A stretch of 64,000 bases of DNA from Bradyrhizobium sp. CSS354 (GTDB lineage Bacteria; Pseudomonadota; Alphaproteobacteria; Rhizobiales; Xanthobacteraceae), in NCBI RefSeq assembly GCF_029051725.1, contig NZ_JAACFU010000006.1, positions 310,001 to 374,000 on the forward strand. The letters are read 5' to 3'. Under the pieces are notes generated by a model, which saw nothing but the letters and a program-made list of their open reading frames with translations, ran no database searches and was not told where the DNA came from. Shown in pieces: positions 33,766 through 42,768 of the stretch (position 1 is the first letter of the stretch; each line of letters opens with the position of its first letter). The position numbers were made by a program, and so were the translations under genes.

Positions 33766-33974
33766 TGCTTGTCCGTGATGCGCTTTGTGGTCCCGGCCGG
33801 CGCGCTTACTGTAACACCGGTTCCGCCGAGGGACCGCTGAAATTATTCGCAAAACCGCCGCTCGAAGCGCTTGAGGTCGGCATGCGGCCGGAATACGACC
33901 ATCACCGGGCAATGCCAAGTCCGGACAAACGCCGTCTCTCGGTCCACGGTTCCGGGCCATCAACAGGGGGAAAC

Positions 33975-34823
33975 ATGATCACCGGCCTCGATCACGTCGT
34001 CGCACTGGTCAGGGATATCGGTGCGGCCAGGGCGGCCTATCAGACGCTGCTCGGGCGCGCGCCGGCCTGGCAGAACTCGGGCGAGGGCGCCGACCGGGTG
34101 CTGTTCACTCTTGCGAACATGACGATCGAATTGATGGCGCCGAACGGCTTCAGCGTGACCGCCGACCGCATGCGCGCGCTGCTCGGCGACCAGGAAGGCG
34201 TGCTCGCCAGCCTGTGCTTTCGTGTCGCGGACATGAGCAGGATGCACCGACGGCTGGAGCGGGTGGCGCTCAAGCCGGATCCGGTTGCGGAGGTCGAAAG
34301 CAGCGACGCGGAGAGCGGCGCGATCCTGCACTGGAAGCGGACGCGCGCCGCGACGGAGCTCACGCGCGGCGTGCGCATGTTCTTCCTCGAACTGGCTGAT
34401 GAGCGTCCGCTCTCGCCGGCGACCGATATCGGGCCGATCGATGCACTCGACCACGTCGTGATCACCACCGAGGATTCCGATCGCGCCGCCGCGCTCTATG
34501 GTGCGCGGCTCGGGCTCGATCTGGCGCTCGACCGCTCGCACCAGGATTGGGGCCAGCTGATGTTCTTCCGCTGCGGCGATCTCGTCGTTGAGGTGGTGCG
34601 CCGCCCCGTCGCGGGCGGCGATTCCCTGCATGACCGCCTCTGGGGCCTCAGCTGGCGGGTGACCGACATCGACGCCACGCGCGCGCGCCTGATCGCCGCC
34701 GGTCTCGAGGTCAGCGAAGTGCGCAACGGCCGCAAGCCGGGCACGCGGATCATGACGGTCAGGAACGGCACCTGCGGCATCCAGACGGTCCTGCTGGAGC
34801 GCTCGCCGAAGCCGGTGGAGTGA
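33975..34823 (+). CDS. Protein with two VOC (glyoxalase-like) domains
   Basis: The 282-residue protein carries two VOC modules: ITGLDHVVALVRDIGAARAAY at residues 2-22 and IDALDHVVITTEDSDRAAALY around 155-175. VOC proteins bind a metal and act as glyoxalases, dioxygenases or isomerases. His7 and the second-domain His are placed as metal ligands would be. The ATG at 33975 follows AGGGGG; the frame upstream runs into the kinase promoter. It precedes the TetR gene and the family B repeat. The reaction is unknown. Confidence 0.8.
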   Translation: MITGLDHVVALVRDIGAARAAYQTLLGRAPAWQNSGEGADRVLFTLANMTIELMAPNGFSVTADRMRALLGDQEGVLASLCFRVADMSRMHRRLERVALKPDPVAEVESSDAESGAILHWKRTRAATELTRGVRMFFLELADERPLSPATDIGPIDALDHVVITTEDSDRAAALYGARLGLDLALDRSHQDWGQLMFFRCGDLVVEVVRRPVAGGDSLHDRLWGLSWRVTDIDATRARLIAAGLEVSEVRNGRKPGTRIMTVRNGTCGIQTVLLERSPKPVE

Positions 34824-34840
34824 AGTTCAGTCTCTCCCAG

Positions 34841-34964
34841 CGTCCTTGCGAGGAGCTCTTGCGACGAAAGCAATCCAGACTGTCTCCGTGGTGGCAGTCT
34901 GGATTGCCTCGCGGAGCCTGTCATCGGGCCGCGCTCTGCGCGGACCCGTTGGCTCGCAATGACG
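34841..34964. repeat. Dispersed inverted repeat, family B copy 2, enlarged
   Basis: It has the family ends (CGTCCTTGCGAGGAGC; GGCTCGCAATGACG) and inner arms GCAATCCAGA and TCTGGATTGC. About 35 bp of other GC-rich sequence (around 34919-34950) is placed between the inner right arm and the right end, making it longer than the copies at 19889 and 41460. Confidence 0.65.
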
Positions 34965-35027
34965 AAACTATGCGGCGGGCCGCGCGCGTGTTACATCTGT
35001 CCTGACATCACCCAGCGAGCAACCGGT

Positions 35028-35735
35028 TTGGCGAAGGCAAAGCGAACTCTGAAATGGCAGCGCGATCCCGAGGGGATGCGGCTGCGCATTCTCGAAGCCG
35101 CCAAGCAGGAATTCTCTGCCCATGGGCTTGCCGGCGCGCGCGTCGACCGGATTGCGGCCAACGCCGGCGCCAACAAGCGGATGCTCTATTATCACGTCGG
35201 CAACAAGGATGAGCTCTATCTCGCGGTGCTCGAAGGCGCCTACGACAAGATCCGCAGCGAGGAGCGCGGGCTCGATCTCGAGCATCTCGACCCGCCCGAA
35301 GCGATCCGCCGCCTGATCGAGTTCACCTGGAATTACTTCCTGCGCAATCCCGAATTCCTGTCGTTGCTCCAGACCGAGAATCTCGCGCGCGCAAAGCACC
35401 TGAAGCGCTCGACCAAGGTCAAGTCGATGCACTCGCCCTTCGTCGAGATGATCGGCACCGTGGTGCGGCGCGGTGTCTCCGGCGGCGACTTCAAGGTCGC
35501 GGTCGATCCTGTCCAGCTCTACATCTCGATCGCGGGACTCTGCTTCTTCTATCTCTCGAACTCGGCGACGCTCAGCGTGATCTTCGGTCGCGATTTGCTG
35601 GCCAAGGACGCCAAGGACGAGCGGCTGGACCACATGGTCGGCCTCGTGCTGGCAGCGCTGACGGGGCGCTCCGCAGCGTTGCTAGATGCGGCGAAGGCGC
35701 CGAAGTCGCGCGTCGTGGTGGCTCAGGCGGTTTAA
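35028..35735 (+). CDS. TetR/AcrR-family transcriptional regulator
   Basis: The protein has a TetR DNA-binding domain with ILEAAKQEFSAHGLAGARVDRIA and the recognition helix region GANKRMLYYHVGNKDELY, then a helical ligand domain. The start is uncertain. TTG at 35028 gives 235 residues beginning with a basic LAKAKRTLKWQR stretch and is preferred; ATG at 34959 or 35076 are alternatives. It lies just upstream, in the same direction, of the ABC transporter and catabolic cluster at 36041-43631, and may control it. Confidence 0.83.
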   Translation: MAKAKRTLKWQRDPEGMRLRILEAAKQEFSAHGLAGARVDRIAANAGANKRMLYYHVGNKDELYLAVLEGAYDKIRSEERGLDLEHLDPPEAIRRLIEFTWNYFLRNPEFLSLLQTENLARAKHLKRSTKVKSMHSPFVEMIGTVVRRGVSGGDFKVAVDPVQLYISIAGLCFFYLSNSATLSVIFGRDLLAKDAKDERLDHMVGLVLAALTGRSAALLDAAKAPKSRVVVAQAV

Positions 35736-35791
35736 GGCTGTCGCTTCGTTTCGCGCGATGACAACTGTTGAGGCGGGATAATCTCTCCATC

Positions 35792-35918
35792 GTCGTCCTG
35801 GCGAAAGCCAGGACCCATACCGCGTGATTTATCAATCTCGCCTGGTGCCAGTCCCGAACGACCAGCCTTCGCCAAACTTGACCCTGTGGTTATGGGTCCT
35901 GGCTTTCGCCAGGACGAC
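35792..35918. repeat. Dispersed inverted repeat, family A copy 3
   Basis: The left arm GTCGTCCTGGCGAAAGCCAG and right arm CTGGCTTTCGCCAGGACGAC are perfect inverted copies; each also folds on itself around CGAAAG. It takes up much of the 305-bp gap between the TetR gene and the ABC permease gene. The rest of that gap (35919-36040) shows no clear feature beyond the permease ribosome binding site. Confidence 0.8.
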
Positions 35919-36040
35919 ACTGGGGGCCCGGTCTTCAATCCAGCCGGAACCCCGCACAAAACGTCGCAGGAAAACCGCTGGACAGTATTTACCCAACGGG
36001 TTAATTTCTCGGCAACGAACAAGACTGCCGGGAGTGAGAC

Positions 36041-36850
36041 GTGGCTGAGCTGAAGCCGCAGAGTGCGGTGTCCAAGATGCTGAACGCGGCCTGGATCCGG
36101 CCGTTTTTGTTCCTGGTGTTCATCGTCGTGGCCTGGGATCTCGCGATCCGGCTGTTCAAGATTCCCGCCTACCAGATCCCGTCGCCGGGCGATGTCATTG
36201 CGGTGCTGCGTACCGATTGGCCGGAACTGCTGCGCCAGTCCTGGCCGACGACCTATGCGACCGTCTGCGGCTTCGCGCTCTCGGCGCTTTTTGGTATCCC
36301 CATCGCGATGCTGATTGCGGGCTCCAAGACAGTAGAGAGCTACGTCTATCCGCTGCTGGTGTTCTCGCAATCCGTGCCGAAGATTGCGATCGCGCCGCTG
36401 TTCGTGGTGTGGTTCGGCTTCGGCATCATTCCCAAGGTGATCTCGGCGTTTCTGCTCGGCTTCTTTCCGGTGGTGGTCTCCGCCGTGCAGGGCTTCAAGT
36501 CGGTCGATCCGGATATGGTCGATCTCGCCCGAGCCATGCAGGGCAGCCGCTTCCAGGTGTTTTGTGCGGTGAACCTGCCGCATGCGCTACCAGCCATCTT
36601 CTCCGGCCTCAAAGTGTCGGTGACGCTCGCCGTGGTCGGCGCCGTCGTCGGCGAGTTCGTCGGCTCCAATTCCGGCATCGGCTATGTGATGCAACGCTCA
36701 ATCGGAACCTTCGACCTGCCGACGATGTTCGCAGCGCTCGTGATCCTCGCGCTGCTCGGCGTCATCCTGTTCTGGATCGTGGACCGGATCGAGAAGCTGG
36801 TCATTCCCTGGCATGTCAGCCAGCGCGAGGACGTGATTTTCGCCTCTTAA
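36041..36850 (+). CDS. ABC transporter permease (NitT/TauT type)
   Basis: The 269-residue permease has about six membrane helices and the docking loop DMVDLARAMQGSRFQVFCAVNLP near residues 155-176. It is of the type that serves nitrate, taurine, thiamine-precursor and other organic solutes. The start is GTG at 36041 with GGGAGTGAG directly upstream. It is the first gene of a permease-binding protein-ATPase set leading into the enolase-superfamily cluster. Confidence 0.88.
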   Translation: MAELKPQSAVSKMLNAAWIRPFLFLVFIVVAWDLAIRLFKIPAYQIPSPGDVIAVLRTDWPELLRQSWPTTYATVCGFALSALFGIPIAMLIAGSKTVESYVYPLLVFSQSVPKIAIAPLFVVWFGFGIIPKVISAFLLGFFPVVVSAVQGFKSVDPDMVDLARAMQGSRFQVFCAVNLPHALPAIFSGLKVSVTLAVVGAVVGEFVGSNSGIGYVMQRSIGTFDLPTMFAALVILALLGVILFWIVDRIEKLVIPWHVSQREDVIFAS

Positions 36851-36910
36851 CAACAACCAAAGCAACGAGCGGCCGCCAAACGGCCGACGCAACAGCGACA
36901 AGGGAGAGTG

Positions 36911-37906
36911 ATGATGAAGCGATGGATAGGAGCTGTCTCGGCGGCGCTGATGGTGTTTGCGGCCATGCCGGCGCAAGCGGCCGACAAGGTCGTGCTGATG
37001 CTCAACTGGTATGTCTATGGCGAGCACGCGCCGTTCTATTACGGCAAGGCCAAGGGCATCTACGCGGCCGAGGGCATCGACCTCGAGATCCAGGAAGGCC
37101 GCGGCTCGGCGGCGACCACGCAGGCGGTGGCCGCCAAGACCGCCGATTTCGGCTATGTCGACGTGCCCACCATGATGCGCGCCGCGATCAAGGGCGCGCC
37201 GGTGGTTGCGACCGGCGTGCTGCTCCAGACCAGCCCGATGTCCGCGATGGGTTTTGCCGACAAGAACATCAGGAAGCCCGAGGATATCAAGGGCAAGACG
37301 GTCGCGATCACGCCGGCCGATTCCATGACGCAGATCTGGCCGCTGTTCCTGAAGAAGACCGGTCTCAAGGAGAGCGACTTCCAGACCGTTGCCGGCGATG
37401 GCCAGACCAAGCTCAACGCGGTCATCAACGGCCAGGCCGATCTCTTGCTCGGCTACGTCATGGACCAGTCGATGAAGATCAAGGACGCCACCGGCAAGGA
37501 CGTCTACCCGATCAAGTTCGCCGACTACGGCATCAACATGGTTTCCTCCGGCATCATCGCCAACACTGATTATGTGAAAGCCAATGCCGACCTCGTCCGC
37601 CGCTTCATGTCGGCGACGACCAAGGCGGTCGAGGCTGCCGAGAAGGAGCCGAAGGCGGCAGCGCAGTCGATCCTGGATGCCAACCCGAAGGGCGGCAAGA
37701 TCGATACGCTGACGCAGGGTTTTGAGCTGACCATTCCGCTCTACCGCACCGCGGAGACCAAGACCAAGCGGCCGTTCCAGGTCACCGATCAGAACATGAC
37801 TGATACGGTCAACCTGATGGTCGAATATGGCGGGCTGGATGCCAAGGCCAAGGAGAACCCGAAGGCGTTCTACACCAACGACTATCTGCCGAAGAGCGGC
37901 TCGTGA
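36911..37906 (+). CDS. ABC transporter substrate-binding protein (NMT1/THI5-like)
   Basis: The 331-residue protein has a Sec signal (MMKRWIGAVSAALMVF, cleavage after PAQAA near residue 24) and the NMT1/THI5-like periplasmic fold, with LNWYVYGEHAPFYYGKAKGIYA near the mature N-terminus. Such proteins bind small nitrogen- or sulphur-containing or aromatic compounds. AGGGAGA lies 3-9 bases upstream of ATG 36911; GTG 36908 and ATG 36914 are in the same frame. It ends in a GTGA overlap with the ATPase gene. Confidence 0.88.
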   Translation: MMKRWIGAVSAALMVFAAMPAQAADKVVLMLNWYVYGEHAPFYYGKAKGIYAAEGIDLEIQEGRGSAATTQAVAAKTADFGYVDVPTMMRAAIKGAPVVATGVLLQTSPMSAMGFADKNIRKPEDIKGKTVAITPADSMTQIWPLFLKKTGLKESDFQTVAGDGQTKLNAVINGQADLLLGYVMDQSMKIKDATGKDVYPIKFADYGINMVSSGIIANTDYVKANADLVRRFMSATTKAVEAAEKEPKAAAQSILDANPKGGKIDTLTQGFELTIPLYRTAETKTKRPFQVTDQNMTDTVNLMVEYGGLDAKAKENPKAFYTNDYLPKSGS

Positions 37907-38751
37907 AAGCTGCGGCGAACATGAGTGAAACCCTGCAGCCAGCCGCGCATCTGAGACTGGTGAGCGACCGGGCTGCCGGCGATGCGTCGGGCATCAAACT
38001 GTCCGGCGTGTCGAAGACCTATCGGACGCGCGACGGCGATGTGCCGTCATTGCGGCCGCTCGACTTCCATATCAACGACGGCGAGTTCTTCGTCGTGGTC
38101 GGCCCATCCGGCTGCGGCAAGTCCACGCTGCTCAAGCTGATCTCGGGACTGCTGCCGCCGACGACGGGCGAGATCCTGGTCGAGGGCGAGAAGGTGACGG
38201 CGCCGCACGGCAATGTCGGCATCGTGTTCCAGAACGCGCTGCTGCTGCCGTGGCGTAACATCCTGTCCAACGTGATGCTGCCGATCGACATGAAGCGGCT
38301 GCCGCGCCAGACATATCTCGACCGTGCCAAGGCGCTGTTGAAGATGGTCGGGCTCGAAGGATTCGAGAAGAAGCTGCCGTGGCAGCTCTCCGGCGGCATG
38401 CAGCAGCGCGCCTCGATCTGCCGCGCCCTGGTGCATGATCCCCGGATCATGCTGATGGACGAGCCGTTCGGCGCGCTCGATGCGCTGACGCGCGAGCGCA
38501 TGAATGTCGAGCTGATGCGGATCCAGCGCGAAACCCGGAAGACGGTTCTGCTGATCACGCATTCGATCCCCGAGGCCGTGTTCCTCGCCGACCGCGTGCT
38601 GGTCATGACCGAGCGGCCCGGCGCGGTCGCCGCGATCTACGACGTGCCGCTGCCGCGCCCCCGTTCGCTCGACGTGATGGCCGATCCTGTTTTCACCGAG
38701 CTGGTGCAGCGCATCCGCAAGCATTTCTTTTCCCAAGGGGCGCTGGATTAG
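37903..38751 (+). CDS. ABC transporter ATP-binding protein (NitT/TauT type)
   Basis: The 282-residue ATPase has Walker A GPSGCGKST near residue 67, Q-loop VFQNALLLPW, signature SGGMQQRASICRAL and Walker B IMLMDEPFGALD, and the switch His in LITHSIPEA. GTG at 37903 overlaps the binding-protein stop (GTGA); ATG at 37921 is the alternative and would remove six residues. With the two genes upstream it makes a complete importer. Confidence 0.9.
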   Translation: MKAAANMSETLQPAAHLRLVSDRAAGDASGIKLSGVSKTYRTRDGDVPSLRPLDFHINDGEFFVVVGPSGCGKSTLLKLISGLLPPTTGEILVEGEKVTAPHGNVGIVFQNALLLPWRNILSNVMLPIDMKRLPRQTYLDRAKALLKMVGLEGFEKKLPWQLSGGMQQRASICRALVHDPRIMLMDEPFGALDALTRERMNVELMRIQRETRKTVLLITHSIPEAVFLADRVLVMTERPGAVAAIYDVPLPRPRSLDVMADPVFTELVQRIRKHFFSQGALD

Positions 38752-38782
38752 GGACGATGGGATCAGCTCTGAATTCCGGAGC

Positions 38783-38866
38783 GTCATGGCCGGGCTTGTC
38801 CCGGCCATCCACGCCTTGCCCCGCGCGAGAGAGAACGTGCATGCCCGGGACAAGCCCGGGCATGAC
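38783..38866. repeat. Inverted repeat element, family C
   Basis: GTCATGGCCGGGCTTGTCCC and its imperfect inverted copy GGGACAAGCCCGGGCATGAC flank a 40-bp centre. Single copy in the window. It ends 15 bp before the enolase-superfamily ATG, inside the cluster, so both a stability effect and a start of separate transcription are possible. Confidence 0.7.
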
Positions 38867-38881
38867 GACCGTCCTAGGACC

Positions 38882-40279
38882 ATGCCGGTGCGCCTGAAGT
38901 TGCGAGACATCACCTTCTTCGAACGACCCGTGCATTTCGCGCGGCCGTTCCGCTTCGGCGCGATCACGATCAACGCGACGCCGCAGCTCTACGTGCGGGT
39001 CGAGATCGAGGTCGAGGGCAGGGGATCGGCGGTCGGCGCCAGCGCCGAGCTGCTGGTGCCAAAATGGTTCGACAAGCGGCCGGAGCTTTCGCCGGTCCAG
39101 ACCGTCGATGATTTGCGCCGCTCGCTGGAGATCGCACGGGGGCTTTATCTTGCGCGAACCGGATTTTTGAGGGCATTCGATCTGCATGCCTCCTGCATCG
39201 GCGCCCAGGTCGCAACTTGTGCGAAAAAGAACATTCCGGCGCTTGCCGCGACTTACGGCCCCGCGGAAATCGACAAGGCGATCCTCGACGCGCTGCTCCG
39301 CGCCGCCGAGACCAATTTTTTCGACGGCATGGCCGGCAACATCGCCGGCATCGATGCGCGGCTTTCGCCCGACCTGAAGGAAACCGATCTCACGATTTTT
39401 CTATCCGGCCGGAAGCCGCTGTCGCGTGTTGCCGTCAGGCATACCGTCGGCCTCCACGACACCGTTGAGGGCGAGGGCGGAGTTGCAGATGCCCACGAGA
39501 ACTCCGGTGCAAGATATTTCAAGCTGAAGCTGTCGGGTGATCCCGTCGCCGATGCAGCGCGGCTGGCGCGCATTGGCAAGGAACTCGATGCGCTGGAGCA
39601 TGACTACGAGGTGACGCTCGATGCCAACGAGCAATATGCCGATCTCGCGGCGTTGCAGGAACTGATGGACCGGCTCGACCATGACCCCGCGCTGCGGTCG
39701 ATTTCATCCAGGCTGCTCTATGTCGAGCAGCCGATGCCGCGCGATGTCACGAGGCAGTCGCCGCTCGGCTCGCTCGCGGCGCGCGGCTTCATAATCGACG
39801 AAGCCGACGATTCCTACGACGCGTTTCCCGCGGCACGCGCGCTCGGCTATCACGGCATCTCCTCGAAATCCTGCAAAGGGCTTTACAAATCCATCGTCAA
39901 CGCGACGCGCGCGGCGAAATGGAGCGCGGGCGGCGAGAAGTTCTTCGTCACCGGCGAGGACCTGACCTGCCAGGCCGGGCTTGCCGTGCAGCAGGATCTC
40001 GCGCTCGGCGCCTTCATCGGCATCACTCATGCCGAGCGCAACGGCCACCATTATGTCGATGGCTTCGGTGACACGCCCGCCGCGGAGGCCCAGGCGTTCG
40101 CGGCCGCGCACCCCGATCTCTATGCCGATGCCGGGCAGGGCGTCCGCCTCAACATTCACAACGGCGATCTCCTGACGGGATCGCTTCACACAACGGGCTT
40201 TGCGACGTCGGTCCATCCGGACTGGTCGGCGCTGCGCTCGCTCGAACAGCCAAAATCACTTCAGGAGCAATCGGCATGA
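38882..40279 (+). CDS. Enolase-superfamily enzyme (MR/MLE-like), substrate unknown
   Basis: The 465-residue protein has the capping and barrel domains of the mandelate racemase / muconate lactonising group. Barrel residues in order are the K-x-K pair Lys214/Lys216 (YFKLKLSGD), Asp247 (DANEQY), Glu282 (VEQP), Asp306 (IIDEADD) and Lys329 (ISSKSCKGL). Asp, Glu and Asp would bind Mg, and the two lysine sites would be acid and base on either side of the substrate. It is longer than usual (about 370-400). ATG at 38882 is chosen; the open frame before it is repeat DNA. It overlaps the Gfo/Idh gene by 4 bp. Probably a sugar-acid dehydratase or epimerase; not settled. Confidence 0.75.
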   Translation: MPVRLKLRDITFFERPVHFARPFRFGAITINATPQLYVRVEIEVEGRGSAVGASAELLVPKWFDKRPELSPVQTVDDLRRSLEIARGLYLARTGFLRAFDLHASCIGAQVATCAKKNIPALAATYGPAEIDKAILDALLRAAETNFFDGMAGNIAGIDARLSPDLKETDLTIFLSGRKPLSRVAVRHTVGLHDTVEGEGGVADAHENSGARYFKLKLSGDPVADAARLARIGKELDALEHDYEVTLDANEQYADLAALQELMDRLDHDPALRSISSRLLYVEQPMPRDVTRQSPLGSLAARGFIIDEADDSYDAFPAARALGYHGISSKSCKGLYKSIVNATRAAKWSAGGEKFFVTGEDLTCQAGLAVQQDLALGAFIGITHAERNGHHYVDGFGDTPAAEAQAFAAAHPDLYADAGQGVRLNIHNGDLLTGSLHTTGFATSVHPDWSALRSLEQPKSLQEQSA

Positions 40280-41427
40280 CCACCCAACGCCTCGGCCTCA
40301 TCATGAACGGCGTCACCGGCCGCATGGGCCTCAACCAGCATCTGATCCGCTCGATCGTCGCGATCCGGGAGCAGGGCGGCGTCCGCTTGAAGAACGGCGA
40401 CCGCGTGATGCCCGATCCGATCCTGGTCGGCCGCAGCGCCGAGAAGGTGGAGGGGCTCGCCAAGCGCTACAACATCACGCGCTGGACCACCGATCTAGAC
40501 GCCGCGCTCGCCGACAAGAACGACACCATGTTCTTCGACGCAGCGACGACGCAGGCGCGCCCCGGGCTGCTGACCCAGGCGATCAATGCCGGCAAGCACG
40601 TCTATTGCGAGAAGCCGATCGCGACCAATTTCGAGGAGGCGCTCGAGGTCGTCAAGCTCGCCAATTCCAAGGGCGTCAAGCACGGCACGGTGCAGGACAA
40701 GCTGTTCCTGCCCGGCCTGAAGAAGATTGCCTTCCTGCGCGACTCCGGCTTCTTCGGCCGCATTCTCTCGGTGCGCGGCGAGTTCGGCTATTGGGTGTTC
40801 GAGGGCGGCTGGCAGGAGGCGCAGCGGCCGTCATGGAATTACCGCGACGAGGACGGCGGCGGCATCATTCTCGACATGGTTTGCCACTGGCGCTACGTGC
40901 TCGACAATCTCTTTGGCGAGGTCGAGAGCGTGAGCTGCATCGGCAACACCGACATTCCCGAGCGTTTCGACGAGCAGGGCAAGAAGTACAAGGCGACCGC
41001 CGACGACTCCGCCTATGCGACGTTCCAGCTCAAGGGCGGCGCCATCGCCCACATCAACATGTCCTGGGTGACGCGCGTCTATCGCGACGATCTCGTCACC
41101 TTCCAGGTCGACGGCACGCTCGGCTCGGCCGTCGCAGGCCTTTCCGACTGCATGATCCAGGCGCGGCAGGCGACGCCCCGGCCGGTGTGGAATCCCGACG
41201 AGAAGCGGCTGCACGATTTCTACGGCGACTGGCAGAAGCTGCCAGACAACGTCAGCTACGACAACGGCTTCAAAGAGCAGTGGGAGATGTTCATCCGCCA
41301 CGTCTACGAGGATGCGCCCTACAAGTTCACGCTGCTCGAAGGCGTCAAGGGCGTGCAGCTCGCCGAATGCGCGCTGAAGAGCTGGAAGGAGCGGCGCTGG
41401 ATCGACGTCGCCCCGATCAAGGTCTGA
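40276..41427 (+). CDS. Gfo/Idh/MocA-family oxidoreductase
   Basis: The 383-residue protein has an N-terminal nucleotide-binding domain (LGLIMNGVTGRMG near residues 5-17), the conserved KHVYCEKPIATN (about 108-119) containing the catalytic Lys of the EKP motif, and a C-terminal alpha/beta domain with GGGIILDMVCHW. It oxidises a sugar, inositol or keto-sugar with NAD(P). The nucleotide loop is unusual in having NGVTGRMG in place of the common GxGxxG. Its ATG overlaps the stop of the enolase-superfamily gene (ATGA). Confidence 0.88.
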   Translation: MTTQRLGLIMNGVTGRMGLNQHLIRSIVAIREQGGVRLKNGDRVMPDPILVGRSAEKVEGLAKRYNITRWTTDLDAALADKNDTMFFDAATTQARPGLLTQAINAGKHVYCEKPIATNFEEALEVVKLANSKGVKHGTVQDKLFLPGLKKIAFLRDSGFFGRILSVRGEFGYWVFEGGWQEAQRPSWNYRDEDGGGIILDMVCHWRYVLDNLFGEVESVSCIGNTDIPERFDEQGKKYKATADDSAYATFQLKGGAIAHINMSWVTRVYRDDLVTFQVDGTLGSAVAGLSDCMIQARQATPRPVWNPDEKRLHDFYGDWQKLPDNVSYDNGFKEQWEMFIRHVYEDAPYKFTLLEGVKGVQLAECALKSWKERRWIDVAPIKV

Positions 41428-41459
41428 GGTCTATTGGATAAGTGTCGATGTTATTGAGC

Positions 41460-41545
41460 CGTCATTGCGAGCGAAGCGAAGCAATCCAGAATGCCTCCGC
41501 GGCGAGAGTCTGGATTGCTTCGTCGCTTCGCTCCTCGCAATGACG
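41460..41545. repeat. Dispersed inverted repeat, family B copy 3
   Basis: It runs from CGTCATTGCGAGCGAAGCG to CTCGCAATGACG with inner arms GAAGCAATCCAGA and TCTGGATTGCTTC. Same family as 19889-19974 and 34841-34964. It lies between the Gfo/Idh and DUF993 genes in an otherwise tight operon. Confidence 0.75.
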
Positions 41546-41562
41546 GGAAGAGGTCTGAAATC

Positions 41563-42768
41563 ATGAACAAGCCCGTCCAGCCCAAGCCCGTCCCATCAAC
41601 GTCGTCTCTGTCGCTCAAGCTGCCGAAGGCCGATCGTTCGATCGAGACCTACCGGCTTGCTGCATCGCGCACCTTTCCTGCAAAGCTCGAGGGCCCGCTG
41701 AACCGCATCGCGTTCTCGGCCGTTCACACCGTGACCGATCCCTTCGCCGACAACGACCCGTGGCTGTCCGCTGCCGTCGACTGGGACAAGACCATCGCCT
41801 TCCGCGAGCACGTCTGGGATCTCGGCCTCGGTGTCGCCGAAGCCATGGACACCGCGCAGCGCGGCATGGGGCTGGACTGGCCGACCTCGCTGGAGCTGAT
41901 CACGCGCTCGGTCGACGCGGCCAAGCGACGCAACGCGCTGGTGTTTTCCGGAGCAGGCACGGACCATCTCGCGGTCGAGGACGCCAGGAATCTCGACGAC
42001 GTGATCCGCGCCTATGAGGAGCAGATATCGGCGGTCGAGAAGGTCGGTGGCCGCATCATTTTGATGGCGTCGCGCGCGTTGGCGAAGCTGGGCCGCAACG
42101 CCGACGATTACGCAAAGGTCTATGACCGCGTGCTGTCGCAGGTTCGCGAGCCCGTGATCATCCACTGGCTTGGCGACATGTTCGATCCGGCGCTGACGGG
42201 ATATTGGGGCACCAGCGATCTCGACAAGGCGATGGATATTGCGGTCGCCATCATCAACGGCAACGCCGCCAAGGTCGACGGTGTCAAGGTTTCGCTGCTG
42301 GACAAGCAACGCGAGATCGACATGCGCAGGCGGCTCGACAAGCGTATCAAGATGTACACCGGCGACGATTTTAATTATGCGGAGCTGATCGCCGGCGACG
42401 AACAGGGCTTTTCGCACGCGCTGCTCGGCATCTTCGATGCGATCGCGCCGGCGGCGTCCTACGCCTTATCGCGGCTGGCAGCGGGTGACGAAGCCGGCTT
42501 CCACGACGTACTGGGGCCGACGGTGCCGCTGTCGCGGCACATCTTCAAGGCGCCCACGCGGTTCTATAAGACCGGCGTTGTGTTCATGGCCTATCTCAAC
42601 GGCCACCAGGACCATTTCACCATGGTCGGCGGGCAGGAGAGCACGCGCTCGATGCTGCATCTGGCCGAGCTGTTCCGGCTGGCCGACAAGGCCGGGCTGC
42701 TCGCCAATCCGGAGTTGGCGACGCGGCGGATGAAGGCGGTGCTCTCAACGCACGGAATCGAATCCTGA
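41563..42768 (+). CDS. DUF993-family protein (TIM-barrel aldolase-like)
   Basis: The 401-residue protein matches the DUF993 family in my recollection, with MGLDWPTSLELITRSVDAAK, LVFSGAGTDHL, PVIIHWLGDMFDPALTGYWG and RFYKTGVVFMAYLNGHQDHF. The family is distantly related to dihydrodipicolinate synthase-type aldolases, and no reaction is assigned to it as far as I know. The ATG at 41563 is used because the frame before it is the family B repeat. The next gene starts on the last base of the stop (TGATG), so the two are coupled. Confidence 0.78.
   Translation: MNKPVQPKPVPSTSSLSLKLPKADRSIETYRLAASRTFPAKLEGPLNRIAFSAVHTVTDPFADNDPWLSAAVDWDKTIAFREHVWDLGLGVAEAMDTAQRGMGLDWPTSLELITRSVDAAKRRNALVFSGAGTDHLAVEDARNLDDVIRAYEEQISAVEKVGGRIILMASRALAKLGRNADDYAKVYDRVLSQVREPVIIHWLGDMFDPALTGYWGTSDLDKAMDIAVAIINGNAAKVDGVKVSLLDKQREIDMRRRLDKRIKMYTGDDFNYAELIAGDEQGFSHALLGIFDAIAPAASYALSRLAAGDEAGFHDVLGPTVPLSRHIFKAPTRFYKTGVVFMAYLNGHQDHFTMVGGQESTRSMLHLAELFRLADKAGLLANPELATRRMKAVLSTHGIES

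Noticed and set aside
36041-38751. A second nitrate ABC transporter
   Set aside because: The binding protein is NMT1/THI5-like with a Sec signal, unlike the Tat-exported NrtA, and the genes lead into sugar-type enzymes. Nitrate is not supported.
18095-41545. CRISPR array or transposon ends as the source of the repeated sequences
   Set aside because: The repeats are scattered singly between genes, are internally inverted and are not spaced in an array. No cas, transposase or target-site duplication was seen.
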